From an uncultured Mailhella sp. (GTDB lineage Bacteria > Desulfobacterota > Desulfovibrionia > Desulfovibrionales > Desulfovibrionaceae): a stretch of DNA of 13,163 nucleotides. The stretch is from positions 1 to 13,163 of the forward strand of contig CAJJMX010000028.1 in assembly GCA_905192935.1 (NCBI GenBank), given 5' to 3'. Of the stretch, positions 1 to 7,896 are shown piece after piece; position 1 is the stretch's first letter, and every line of letters starts with the position of its first letter. The notes beneath the pieces are model-generated. The model did not search any database, was not told the origin of the DNA, and saw only the letters and a program-made list of their open reading frames with translations. The translations under genes were made by a program, and so were the position numbers.

Positions 1-1173
1 GATGGTGGCCTCGCGCATGGCGTCCCAGTCGAGTTCCATGCGGGCTTTGGACATCTTGGCTTCCCGGGCTCTGGCACGGGGCGTGCCGAGAGCGTTCTCA
101 CCGGCCTGCGCCGCCACGCGGGAGGCCATGACGCCCTGCTTCACGTCGTCCTCGTCGGGCAGCGTGAGATGCTCGGCAGGCGTGAGATAGCACAGGAAGT
201 CCACGCCGGCCTTGACGGCCAGAGCGCCGCCGATGGCGCCGGCAATGTGGTCGTAGCCGGGAGTGGTGTCGGTGACGATGGGGCCGAGCACATAGAGGGG
301 AGCGCCGTGGGTAAGCGTCTTGATGTTGATGATCTGCGCTTCCACCTCGCGCAGGTTCACATGGCCGGGGCCCTCGATCATGCACTGCACGCCCTTTTCC
401 AGACCGCGCTTCGCCAGCTGGCCGAGCATGATGACTTCCATCCACTGGGCCGCGTCGCCGGCATCGCTGCCCGCTCCGGGACGAAGGCCGTCGCCGAGAG
501 AGAGCGTGACGTTGTAGCGCAGCGCAATGTCGAGAAGGCGATCAAAGCCCGTGAGCAGGGGATTTTCCTTGTCGTTGCGCAGCATCCAGCGGGAAAGGAT
601 GCTGCCGCCGCGGGACACGATGCCCATGACGCGGCCGCCCTTGGCGCCCCATTCCGCGCCCTGACGGGTAAGACCGCAGTGCAGGGTCATGAAGTCCACG
701 CCCTGTTCGGCCTGCTTTTCCACGTCCGCGAAGATGACTTCAGGGTCGATGGTGGCCGGGTCTTCGCCGCGGTCGATGTATATCTGCGCCACGCCGTACA
801 TGGGAACCGTGCCGAGAGGCGCGGGGCAGGCGTCCAGCATCTGACGGCGGATGTCGTCGAGGTCGCCCGCTATGGACAGATCCATGACGGTGTCCGCGCC
901 GGCATCCAGAGCGATCTTGAGCTTGCGCATTTCGCCCTTCACGCTGCAGTGGAAGGGAGAGGTGCCTATGTTGGCGTTCACCTTCACCCGCGAGGGCTGC
1001 CCCACCAGAATGGGACGCACGTCCTTGTGGTTGGGGTTGCCGAGCAGCACCATGGTGCCGTTTTCGATGGCGGAACGTATCTGTTCTTCCGTCAGGCCTT
1101 CTTCTTCGCACAGGCGGGCCTTGTGCTGTTCGAACAGACTGGCCAGAGCCTGGTTCTTTTCAAAAATGGACAT
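1..1173 (-). CDS. thiC: Phosphomethylpyrimidine synthase ThiC (3' end cut by window edge)
   Basis: ThiC is the radical-SAM enzyme that rearranges aminoimidazole ribotide into hydroxymethylpyrimidine phosphate for thiamine synthesis in the cytoplasm. The first 391 codons are visible, beginning MSIFEKNQAL. Family signatures include VKVNANIGTSP, DAGADTVMDLS, PMYGVAQIY, DFMTLHCG, SRGGSILSRWM, SLGDGLRPGAGSDA, IEGPGHV and LGPIVTDTTPGYDHI. There is no long N-terminal ThiC-associated domain, which fits the short (about 430 aa) form of anaerobes and archaea. The C-terminal CxxCxxxxC iron-sulfur motif should lie just beyond base 1 and cannot be checked. The start is fixed by an AAGGAGG ribosome site 4 bases upstream of ATG. 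The gene follows glnS in the same direction after 170 bases. Identification is secure; completeness is unknown. Confidence 0.96.
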   Translation of the reverse strand, partial: MSIFEKNQALASLFEQHKARLCEEEGLTEEQIRSAIENGTMVLLGNPNHKDVRPILVGQPSRVKVNANIGTSPFHCSVKGEMRKLKIALDAGADTVMDLSIAGDLDDIRRQMLDACPAPLGTVPMYGVAQIYIDRGEDPATIDPEVIFADVEKQAEQGVDFMTLHCGLTRQGAEWGAKGGRVMGIVSRGGSILSRWMLRNDKENPLLTGFDRLLDIALRYNVTLSLGDGLRPGAGSDAGDAAQWMEVIMLGQLAKRGLEKGVQCMIEGPGHVNLREVEAQIINIKTLTHGAPLYVLGPIVTDTTPGYDHIAGAIGGALAVKAGVDFLCYLTPAEHLTLPDEDDVKQGVMASRVAAQAGENALGTPRARAREAKMSKARMELDWDAMREATI

Positions 1174-1343
1174 GCTGCCTCCTTCTGAGGAGTCCGGTCT
1201 TCGGCGGCGGACAGTTTCGGCTTGCCGCCGCCCGTTGCGGTGTTTTTCCGCGTATGCTTCCGGGAAGGTGCTGGCCTTCCGCGGCCGCGCCCCGGCAGGG
1301 CGCCTTGAAAGAGAGCGGAGAATGCGGGATCCCCGGCTTCTTT
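1174..1343 (-). promoter_or_regulatory. thiC leader / glnS-thiC intergenic region with GC hairpins
   Basis: This 170-base gap separates the glnS stop from the thiC start. Three inverted repeats are visible: arms 1298-1303/1287-1292 (GCGCCC/GGGCGC, 5-base loop), 1275-1280/1263-1268 (GGAAGG/CCTTCC, 6-base loop) and 1225-1232/1203-1210 (GGCGGCGG/CCGCCGCC, 14-base loop). The last ends about 30 bases before the thiC start. None is followed by a T-run in the minus direction, so none is a clear terminator. No clear -35/-10 pair was seen, and thiC may be read through from glnS. A TPP riboswitch is common before thiC, but its conserved CUGAGA and GAUNNGGNUAAU elements are not recognisable here. A role as a thiC control element is inference only. 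Confidence 0.35.
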
Positions 1344-3047
1344 CTACTGCTTTTTTTCTATCTTCGCCCAGGAGTCCTTGAGCGTTACGGTGCGGTTGAA
1401 CACGGGATGTTCCGGCGTGCCGTCGGGGTCCGCGCAGAAGTAGCCTACGCGCTCGAACTGCACGTGGCTGCCTGCGGGAAGCGTGGCGAGGTAGGGTTCC
1501 GCCATGGCCGTGACCACCTTTTCGGAATCGGGATTGAAGTAGTCGAGGAAGGTCTTGCCTTCTTCGATGTCGCTGTCGCTTTCCGTGGTGAACATCTGTT
1601 CGTACAGACGCACTTCGGAGGGAACGGCATGACGGGCGCTCACCCAGTGCAGCGTGCCCTTGACCTTGCGGCCGTCGGGACTGGAACCGCCGCGCGAGGA
1701 GGGGTCATGGGTGCAGTGCAGTTCCACGATGTTGCCGTCGGCGTCCTTGATGACCTCCTGGCAGGTGATGTAGTAGGCGTAGCGCAGACGCACTTCCGCA
1801 CCGGGTGCGAGACGGAAGTATTTCTTGGGCGGATCTTCGCGGAAGTCGTCGCGATCGATGTAGATTTCACGGCAGAAGGGCACCTTGCGGCTGCCGAAGG
1901 AGGCGTCTTCGGGATGCAGGGGCTGGTCGAATTCCTCCACCTGATCCTCGGGATAGTCGGTGATGACCACCTTGAGAGGATTGAGCACGGCCATGCAGCG
2001 GGGCGCGACGGCGTTCAGGTGTTCACGGCAGCAGAATTCCAGCAGGCTGTAGTGCACCACGGAATCGGCGCTGCGGGCGATGCCTATGCGCGAGCAGAAG
2101 TCGCGGATGGCCTCGGGAGTGTAGCCGCGGCGGCGCAGTCCGGAAATGGTGGGCATGCGGGGGTCGTCCCAGCCGCGCACATAGCCTTCCTTCACAAGCT
2201 GGATGAGCTTGCGCTTGGAAAGCACGGTGTAGGTGAGCTGGAGCCGCGCAAATTCTATCTGCTGTGAATGATAGACGCCGAGCGTATCCAGCACCCAGTC
2301 GTACAGCTCGCGGTTGTTGTCGAATTCCAGCGTGCAGATGGAATGAGTGATGCCTTCTATGGAGTCGGAGAGGCAGTGGGTGAAGTCGTACATCGGATAG
2401 ATGCACCACTTGTCGCCCGTGCGGTGATGCGTGGCATGGCGTATGCGGTAGAGCGTGGGATCGCGCATGATGATGTTGGGAGACGCCATGTCTATCTTGG
2501 CGCGGAGCACGTATCTGCCGTCCTCAAATTCGCCGGCCTTCATGCGGCGGAACAGATCGAGGCTCTCCTCGGCCGGGCGGTCGCGCCACGGGCTGGGGAT
2601 GCCGGGCTTCGTGAGCGTGCCGCGGTATTCGCGTATCTCGTCGGCGGAAAGTTCGTCCACGTAGGCCTTGCCCATCATGATGAGCTTTTCGGCGTATTCA
2701 TAGAGCTGATCGAAATAGTCGGAGGCGTAGTGGACATCACCGGCCCACTGGAAGCCCAGCCACTGCACGTCCTTCTGGATGGAGTCGACGTACTCGGTGT
2801 CTTCCTTCACGGGGTTGGTGTCGTCAAAGCGCAGGTTGCACAGACCGCCGTATTCCTTGGCCAGACCGAAATTGATGCAGATGGACTTGGCATGGCCTAT
2901 GTGCAGATAGCCGTTGGGTTCGGGAGGAAAACGGGTGTGCACGCGGCCGCCGAAACGGCCGGTGAGATTGTCCTGATTGATGCGGGCGCGGAGGAAATCC
3001 GTGCCTTGGGGGCGTTCCGCTTCAGGGGCGGGGGTGTTCTGGCTCAT
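1344..3047 (-). CDS. glnS: Glutaminyl-tRNA synthetase
   Basis: This cytoplasmic class I aminoacyl-tRNA synthetase charges tRNA-Gln with glutamine. The 567-residue product matches the usual bacterial GlnRS length (about 550-580). Visible motifs are the HIGH signature in PPEPNGYLHIGHAKS (HIGH at residues 49-52), the GlnRS-type RFDDTNPVKE (73-82), DWVLDTLGVYHSQQIEFARL, and the KMSKS-equivalent VLSKRKL (275-281). The C-terminal anticodon-binding beta-barrels follow, ending KIEKKQ. The frame stays open upstream to an ATG at 3122, but that would add a non-conserved 25-residue tail with its AGGA only 2 bases from the ATG. I chose MSQNTPAPEAERP at 3047, with GAGG upstream. It has its own promoter and lies downstream of a terminator, so it is independent of the operon to its right. 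Confidence 0.97.
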   Translation of the reverse strand: MSQNTPAPEAERPQGTDFLRARINQDNLTGRFGGRVHTRFPPEPNGYLHIGHAKSICINFGLAKEYGGLCNLRFDDTNPVKEDTEYVDSIQKDVQWLGFQWAGDVHYASDYFDQLYEYAEKLIMMGKAYVDELSADEIREYRGTLTKPGIPSPWRDRPAEESLDLFRRMKAGEFEDGRYVLRAKIDMASPNIIMRDPTLYRIRHATHHRTGDKWCIYPMYDFTHCLSDSIEGITHSICTLEFDNNRELYDWVLDTLGVYHSQQIEFARLQLTYTVLSKRKLIQLVKEGYVRGWDDPRMPTISGLRRRGYTPEAIRDFCSRIGIARSADSVVHYSLLEFCCREHLNAVAPRCMAVLNPLKVVITDYPEDQVEEFDQPLHPEDASFGSRKVPFCREIYIDRDDFREDPPKKYFRLAPGAEVRLRYAYYITCQEVIKDADGNIVELHCTHDPSSRGGSSPDGRKVKGTLHWVSARHAVPSEVRLYEQMFTTESDSDIEEGKTFLDYFNPDSEKVVTAMAEPYLATLPAGSHVQFERVGYFCADPDGTPEHPVFNRTVTLKDSWAKIEKKQ

Positions 3048-3146
3048 GGGGGCCTCGTGTCGTTTGGCTGCTGCGCGTTCAGGGCGCGCGGGGCAGCGGT
3101 GGAACCATGCGACTTGGCGCATATCCTGAATGACTGACGGCTGAAA

Positions 3147-3175
3147 AGAATACCTTTCTCAGACATGAAGGTCAA
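3147..3175 (-). promoter_or_regulatory. Sigma70-type promoter for glnS
   Basis: On the minus strand TTGACC (3175-3170) and TATTCT (3152-3147) are separated by exactly 17 bases, matching 5/6 and 4/6 consensus positions. Transcription would start near 3140, leaving a leader of about 93 bases before the chosen glnS ATG. It lies between the upstream operon's terminator and glnS, where a promoter is expected. Read from sequence only. Confidence 0.7.
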
Positions 3176-3209
3176 TTGATGGAGCGTGAGAGCACCCCGG
3201 AAAAAGAAG

Positions 3210-3230
3210 ACGCCGCCCGGGGGGCGGCGT
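3210..3230 (-). terminator. Intrinsic terminator of the TRAP/amidohydrolase operon
   Basis: A 9-bp GC-rich stem (3210-3218 with 3222-3230; core ACGCCGCC/GGCGGCGT) closes on a 3-base loop. On the minus strand it is followed at once by CTTCTTTTT (3209-3201). It begins 27 bases past the stop of the last operon gene and lies upstream of the glnS promoter. This is a textbook rho-independent terminator for minus-strand transcription. Confidence 0.88.
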
Positions 3231-3257
3231 GAGTCCTTGTCGGCGGAAGAGACGCTT

Positions 3258-3941
3258 CTACAGGGAAGGCAGTCTCTCCAGCCTGAAGAAGACGGGGAAC
3301 AGTCCGTCGGAGGAGGAAGCGTAGAAGACGCCCTTGCTGAAGCCCGGGAAATCCCCGCCGAGCTGGAGGGACAGGACGTAGGGGTTGAGATCATGCCAGG
3401 CGTCCCCGGGAAAGTTTTCGGGGCAGCGGCCGTTTTGTCCCACAAGGAAGGTCTGCCCTTCCCTGAGGTCATGGGAAGACAGGGCCGGCGCGGTGTCATC
3501 CGGGACTTTTCCGTAGATGTCCGCAGGGCGCAGCGTCCGCACGACCGTTATTTTCAAGGGCGCGCGCACATTGCCCTCCCTGTCCGGGGAGGAGGCCGGT
3601 TCCTCATCGTCGCCGGGGAGATATTCCAGCTTGAAGATGACGGGCATGGTGCCGTCGGTGCAGCAGGAATACTGAATGCCGCGACGTTTTTTCATGACGA
3701 AATGTCCTCCCGTCTGCATGGCCGTGATGACGGGATAAAGGTCGTTCCATGCCCAGTTGCAGGGAAACGTGCCTGCGCACTCTCCGTTTTCTCTGATGAG
3801 GAAGGTCTGTCCTTCCTGAAGTCTTGCGCAGCACTCCGGGGCGTGGGACACCTGCTCCGGTACGGGCCGATCGAAGACGTCCGTGATCTTCATGGTCCTG
3901 AGGACGGTAACTTTAATGGCGTGTTTTTTCTGTGCTTCCAT
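3258..3941 (-). CDS. Tandem TIGR04076-domain protein
   Basis: A 227-residue protein made of two copies of the small TIGR04076 domain, whose biochemical role is not established as far as I know. Copy 1 (about residues 7-108) carries KVTVLRT, EGQTFL, the WAWNDLYP core, GGHF and YSCCTDGTMPVIFKLEYLP. Copy 2 (about 128-225) repeats this as KITVVRT, EGQTFL, AWHDLNP, GGDF and YASSSDGLFPVFFRLERLP. Copy 1 has C37, C38, C55, C61, C93 and C94; copy 2 keeps one Cys (C173) and has SS where CC should be, so the duplication is asymmetric. Family members usually have one domain of about 100 residues. No signal peptide or membrane segment is seen. AAGGAG, 8 bases before ATG, lies inside the end of amidohydrolase A, whose coding region overlaps by 29 bases. 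It is the last gene of the operon. The domain call is from memory of the family pattern. Confidence 0.83.
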   Translation of the reverse strand: MEAQKKHAIKVTVLRTMKITDVFDRPVPEQVSHAPECCARLQEGQTFLIRENGECAGTFPCNWAWNDLYPVITAMQTGGHFVMKKRRGIQYSCCTDGTMPVIFKLEYLPGDDEEPASSPDREGNVRAPLKITVVRTLRPADIYGKVPDDTAPALSSHDLREGQTFLVGQNGRCPENFPGDAWHDLNPYVLSLQLGGDFPGFSKGVFYASSSDGLFPVFFRLERLPSL

Positions 3942-4851
3942 CGTGAGGGCTCCTTGAGCAGGCTTTTCGTGAACGGACCGAGTCGTCTTCGAGTTTCAGA
4001 AAAGAGACGGCGTTGCGATAGAATATTTTTTCCCGCACCTCGGGGCGCAGCAGTGCTGTGTATCTCTTCACGGCGAATTCCACGGGAACGCTGGGATAGA
4101 GACTGCCGAAAAGAATCTTGTCCTGAAGACGGTAGTTGGCCGCCGTGACGTAGTCCTGCGAACCGGGGTGATCGATCATGAAGCCGTCGGGGGAGAGCCA
4201 CACGTTTTCCCAGTTCATGGCCACGGCGCACGCATGGGTCGTCCACGGCCAGCATGCGTGGGAGAGAAGGATCCTGAGTGAGGGAAACGCTCTCGCCAGT
4301 CTTTCTATGCGTGCGGGGGAATAGATGTCGTAGTCAGGGGCGCCGTTTTTGTGGAAGACTCCGCCGAACAGAAGGTAGAGCGGAACGTCGTTCTCCTGAC
4401 ACAGCTCATAGAGGGGAAACAGACTTTCGGCGTCGACGAGCCAGGGATGAGGATCAAGTCCGGGCTCCATGTAGATGCCCGTGCAGGGGCCGTCGACGAC
4501 AAGCGTGCGCACGGTTTCCATGGTCTTATCGAGGCCGTCTTCCACGGGACGAAGTCCGGCAAAGCCGGTGAAGCGTCCGGGCAGGGTCTGAAGCAGTTCG
4601 ACCAGGTCTTCGTTGTGCAGGTTTGGCAGCACTCTCAGGGGCACGACGCTGTGCACGATGCCGCAGCGCTCGTTTTCCTTCAGGAATTCGTCCATGGACT
4701 GCCTGAGCAGGGAGGCGGGCAGATCCATGCCCATGTTCCGATACTTTGTTCTGAGTCCGGGATTGCCGGGCACGTCGTCCAGGCGGAATATCCAGTCGCG
4801 GACGAAGCTGCCGAAGGGGGGACGGCTGCGGAAGTCGATGATTTTCTGCAT
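3913..4851 (-). CDS. Amidohydrolase-2-like TIM-barrel protein A, metal ligands missing
   Basis: A 312-residue cytoplasmic protein of the amidohydrolase-2 (ACMSD-like, PF04909) type. The order of motifs is IDFRSRPP (5-12), MEPGL (128-132), LFPLYELCQENDVPLYLLFGG (to 164), LLSHACWPW (195-203), NVWLSPD (216-222), ILFGSLYP (246-253) and YRNAVSFL (278-285). Compared with the family, HxH is RxR (R8, R10), the strand-5 metal His position is F162, and the Asp of FGSDYP is L251. Only H198, equivalent to the non-metal catalytic His, remains. It may be a metal-independent enzyme or a non-catalytic partner. A charged tail of about 25 residues after the barrel is absent from paralogue B and overlaps the next gene. 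Its start is 3 bases after the TRAP permease stop with no strong ribosome site, suggesting translational coupling. The substrate is unknown. Confidence 0.85.
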   Translation of the reverse strand: MQKIIDFRSRPPFGSFVRDWIFRLDDVPGNPGLRTKYRNMGMDLPASLLRQSMDEFLKENERCGIVHSVVPLRVLPNLHNEDLVELLQTLPGRFTGFAGLRPVEDGLDKTMETVRTLVVDGPCTGIYMEPGLDPHPWLVDAESLFPLYELCQENDVPLYLLFGGVFHKNGAPDYDIYSPARIERLARAFPSLRILLSHACWPWTTHACAVAMNWENVWLSPDGFMIDHPGSQDYVTAANYRLQDKILFGSLYPSVPVEFAVKRYTALLRPEVREKIFYRNAVSFLKLEDDSVRSRKACSRSPHDGSTEKTRH

Positions 4852-4854
4852 GGC

Positions 4855-6744
4855 TTATGCTCTGCCGGGCTTGCGGACGTCGTAGACCCGCTGGATGACG
4901 TAGATGAGGACGATGCCGCCGATGCCGATGAGGTCCGTGATGCTTCCCGGGTAGATGAGACACAGGCCGGAGGCGAACAGAACGACGGATTCGACAATGC
5001 TGCAGTTCGTGACGAAGAAGCGCTGGAGACCGGCCGTCAGTCCGATGACGCCTATGATGGAGGTCACGGACACGCTTATGATTTCCAGCAGGTCGCCGGT
5101 GAAGAGAAGACCCGGCTGATAGACGAAGAAGAAGGGAATGATGAAGGCTATGGCGCCGAGCTTGACGGAGGTGAATCCCGTGCGCATGGCGTTGGCTTCC
5201 GCTATGCCTGCGGCCGAGAAGGCGGCCATGCATACGGGAGGCGTGATGGTGGAGAGCACGGCGTAGTACAGGCAGAACATGTGGGCGGAAATCATGGGGA
5301 CGCCGAGCTTTATCATGGCCGGGGCGGCGAGGACGGAAACGATGATGTAGGCCGGAGCCGTGGGAACGCCCATGCCCACGATGAAGCAGGTGATCATGAG
5401 CATGACGAGCAGCAGGAAAAGATTGCCGTCCACGAAGTTCATGATCATGTTGATGAGCTTGAAGCCGCCGCCGGTAAGGCCGATGATGCCCACCACTATG
5501 CCCGCGCAGGCGCAGCAGCTCGTGATCATGAGCGTATTGCGGGCCGCGCATACGGCAACGTCCTTGAGGCGCGAGGGGGTGAGGCGTGTTTCCTTCTTGA
5601 TGAGGGAGAGCAGGAAGATGACGAGGCATCCTGCAAAGGCGGCGGAGTTCACGCTTCTTCCCATGACCATGACGATGACGAGAAAGACCAGCGGAAGCAT
5701 GTAGTAAAGGCGGGAAATCACGGACTGCGCGGAGGGGATTTCACTCTCCGGCATGGTGCCTATGTTGTACTTCACGGCCTCGAAGTGGATCATGCAGTAG
5801 AGGGAGAGGTAGAACAGTATGGAGGGCAGAAGGGCGGACTTGGCAATGGTCAGGTAGCCGAGTCCCGTAACGTCGGCCATGATGAAGGCCGCCGCGCCCA
5901 TGATGGGGGGCATGAGCTGGCCGCCGGTGGAGGCGCAGGCTTCCACGGCGCCGGCGAAGTGAGGCTTGTAGCCCACGCGCTTCATGAGCGGAATGGTGAA
6001 TATGCCCGTGCCGTACACGTTGGCCTGAGCCGAGCCGGAAATGGTTCCGAACAGGGCCGAGGCGAAAATGGCGACCTTGGCCGGACCGCCCTTGGTCTTT
6101 TTGGTGAGCAGACAGGAGAGATCGATGAACAGGTTGCTCATGCCCGAGACTTCCAGAAAGGCACCGAAGAGCACGAAGGCGAAGATCATGGTGGCGGCGG
6201 CGGACATGGCCACGCCGTAGATGCCTTCCGTCAGGAGGAAAAGCTGTTCGATGAGAGCCTCGGGCGAAATGGTCACATGAGCGAGAGGTCCGGGCAGATT
6301 GGCGCCGAACAGCGCATAGGCAATGAAGCAGAGAGCCACGATGACCAGAGGCCATCCGGACGTTCTTCTTGTTGCCTCAAGTACCAGAACGATGAGGGCC
6401 GTGCCGAACCACATCTGAATGTCTTCGACCGGATCGACATAGGCGAAGCGTTCAAATATGGCCGTTTCATTGAGAAAGTAGTAGGCGGCAATGGCCAGGG
6501 CCAGCAGGGCGAGACAGGTGTCGAAAAGGACGAGCAGCGCCGGTTCCTTTTTCTTCTTGTAGACCGGGGACACGGGTACGAAAAGGAACACCAGGCAGAG
6601 AACGATGCTCAGATGTGCGACGCGCTGCAATGTGGAGTTGACCACGGCGATGCCGGAAGTCGTATAGACCTGGAAGCAGCAGAGAAATATGGAAAGTACT
6701 ATGAAGGCAGGCTGAAGCAGGGATCTTAAGTTGGAAGTTGTCAT
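4855..6744 (-). CDS. TRAP transporter permease, fused 4TM/12TM (TAXI type)
   Basis: Inner-membrane subunit of a tripartite ATP-independent periplasmic transporter, in which the small (DctQ-like) and large (DctM-like) membrane parts are one polypeptide, as is usual for TAXI systems. The 629-residue product is strongly hydrophobic throughout. Family signatures include SGSAQANVYGTGIFTIPLMK, GYKPHFAGAVEACASTGGQ, LMPPIMGAAAFIMADVTG, GMGVPTAPAYIIVSVLAAP and STITPPVCMAAF. The N-terminal third holds the additional helices. I chose MTTSNLRS at 6744 because AGGAG lies 6 bases upstream; the in-frame ATG at 6771 has no ribosome site. Its partner is the TAXI binding protein encoded immediately upstream. 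A sodium- or proton-coupled import of a small organic acid is usual for the family; the actual substrate cannot be inferred. Confidence 0.94.
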   Translation of the reverse strand: MTTSNLRSLLQPAFIVLSIFLCCFQVYTTSGIAVVNSTLQRVAHLSIVLCLVFLFVPVSPVYKKKKEPALLVLFDTCLALLALAIAAYYFLNETAIFERFAYVDPVEDIQMWFGTALIVLVLEATRRTSGWPLVIVALCFIAYALFGANLPGPLAHVTISPEALIEQLFLLTEGIYGVAMSAAATMIFAFVLFGAFLEVSGMSNLFIDLSCLLTKKTKGGPAKVAIFASALFGTISGSAQANVYGTGIFTIPLMKRVGYKPHFAGAVEACASTGGQLMPPIMGAAAFIMADVTGLGYLTIAKSALLPSILFYLSLYCMIHFEAVKYNIGTMPESEIPSAQSVISRLYYMLPLVFLVIVMVMGRSVNSAAFAGCLVIFLLSLIKKETRLTPSRLKDVAVCAARNTLMITSCCACAGIVVGIIGLTGGGFKLINMIMNFVDGNLFLLLVMLMITCFIVGMGVPTAPAYIIVSVLAAPAMIKLGVPMISAHMFCLYYAVLSTITPPVCMAAFSAAGIAEANAMRTGFTSVKLGAIAFIIPFFFVYQPGLLFTGDLLEIISVSVTSIIGVIGLTAGLQRFFVTNCSIVESVVLFASGLCLIYPGSITDLIGIGGIVLIYVIQRVYDVRKPGRA

Positions 6745-6820
6745 GGAGGACTCCTGGAGACGGGAATGCAAGAGAGCTGCCTGGGTGGAGAATATGCAGC
6801 GACGAAAGGCGCATCGGGAA

Positions 6821-6849
6821 GGAACGCCCCGGAGGGGGCGGGGCGTTCC
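6821..6849 (-). terminator. Strong intercistronic hairpin after the TAXI gene (weak terminator or mRNA-stabilising stem)
   Basis: A perfect 10-bp stem (GGAACGCCCC/GGGGCGTTCC; 6821-6830 with 6840-6849) with a 9-base loop starts 9 bases after the TAXI stop codon. On the minus strand it is followed by TTCCCG rather than a T-run, so complete termination is unlikely. Such stems between a binding-protein gene and its permease gene often protect the upstream mRNA or thin out read-through. That role is inferred here from position. Confidence 0.55.
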
Positions 6850-6858
6850 CTGCGCGGA

Positions 6859-7860
6859 CTATTTCAGATAGCCGGCCTCACGGTAGTATTTTTCCGCTCC
6901 CGGATGCAGGGGCAGTGCGGTTCCCTGGCAGGATACGGCGGGATCGTAGGTGCCGTATCCGGGGTTTGCCAGAGCTATGTCCTTGCTGTTCTCCGTCCAT
7001 ATTTTTACTATCTTGTAGGCAACGTCGTCGGGAAGGTCTTCGGTGCAGATGATTTCGGTGACGTCACTGACGCAGGGCACGTCTTCCTTGACGGCGCCTT
7101 CAAATTCTCCTGCCTTGATGACCGAGGCGCGCAGACCGCGGGCCTTCAGGCGTTCCATTTCCTTTTCGCCCACGGGGAGGAAGCGGACATCCTTGGAAAG
7201 CATGATCTGACGCAGGAAGGAGGGGAAGCCGGGGCCGTTCCAGCCGACCATGTCGAGCTGATTGTCCTTCATGGCGTCGACCATGGCATCGAAGGTGATG
7301 TAGGTGACGGCGCCGCCCCAGTCCTGAATCTTCTTGTAGTCGATGCCGTATTCTTCCAGAGTCCAGCGGGAGAACATGTCGTTGGTGGAGCCTCGGGTGG
7401 CCGGGCTGAAGCGCACGGCCTGCTTTTGTTTCGCGATGTCTTCAAGGCTGGTGATGGGAGCGTCGTCCCTCACGAAGAGCAGCAGACGGCAGTCGTCGTT
7501 GATCTTGAAGAGAGACCGCAGGTTGGAATACGGCGTCTTGTAGGGTTCCGTGCCGTTTTTGGCCGCGGTGAGCAGAGCGCTCTGCGCATGGGCCACCTGC
7601 ACCTGTCCCCGGGAGACGCGTATGGGATTGGCCGTGCCGTTGCCCGGCAGAAGGTCCATGACGGCCTTGGGATATTCGGCAAGGAAGGCCTTCATGAAGG
7701 CGGCAAGCGCCATGGACGCGCCTCCGCCCATGGGACCGCCGGACAGGGAGATTTGAATGCCGCTGCCGTCTTCTGCGGCAGAGGCGGGACGGGAGGCGAA
7801 GGGAAGAGCCGTGAGGCTGAGGCACATAAGAGCGGCGATTCCGCATTTTTTGGCAAACAT
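6859..7860 (-). CDS. TAXI-family TRAP transporter solute-binding protein
   Basis: Periplasmic substrate receptor that delivers its ligand to the TRAP permease encoded downstream. The 333-residue precursor has a clear signal peptide: basic MFAKK, a hydrophobic stretch IAALMCLSLTALPF, and a probable cleavage after PASA (about residue 28). The mature protein shows the TAXI pattern: ISLSGGPMGGGASMALAAF, LPGNGTANPIRVSRGQVQVAHAQS, SLEDIAKQKQAVRFSP, RGSTNDMFSRWTLEEYGI, and the typical C-terminal ALPLHPGAEKYYREAGY. An upstream in-frame ATG at 7890 would add 10 residues before the signal peptide. GGAGG, 5 bases before the ATG at 7860, settles the start. It lies 36 bases after the SDR stop. A strong stem-loop follows the stop codon and may raise its expression relative to the permease. 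The ligand is unknown. Confidence 0.94.
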   Translation of the reverse strand: MFAKKCGIAALMCLSLTALPFASRPASAAEDGSGIQISLSGGPMGGGASMALAAFMKAFLAEYPKAVMDLLPGNGTANPIRVSRGQVQVAHAQSALLTAAKNGTEPYKTPYSNLRSLFKINDDCRLLLFVRDDAPITSLEDIAKQKQAVRFSPATRGSTNDMFSRWTLEEYGIDYKKIQDWGGAVTYITFDAMVDAMKDNQLDMVGWNGPGFPSFLRQIMLSKDVRFLPVGEKEMERLKARGLRASVIKAGEFEGAVKEDVPCVSDVTEIICTEDLPDDVAYKIVKIWTENSKDIALANPGYGTYDPAVSCQGTALPLHPGAEKYYREAGYLK

Positions 7861-7896
7861 GGAAACCTCCACCGGGAAGCGCCCGGACATCAGAAG

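Noticed and set aside
3048..3122. A 25-residue N-terminal extension of GlnRS from the ATG at 3122
   Set aside because: The extra residues are not GlnRS-like, and the nearest AGGA is only 2 bases from that ATG. The ATG at 3047 gives the usual length.
4351..6729. A very long plus-strand open frame (792 codons) opposite the TRAP permease and amidohydrolase A
   Set aside because: Its product is rich in His, Gly, Asp and Glu with no fold signature, as expected of the antisense of a hydrophobic GC-rich gene. The minus strand carries clear families with ribosome sites.
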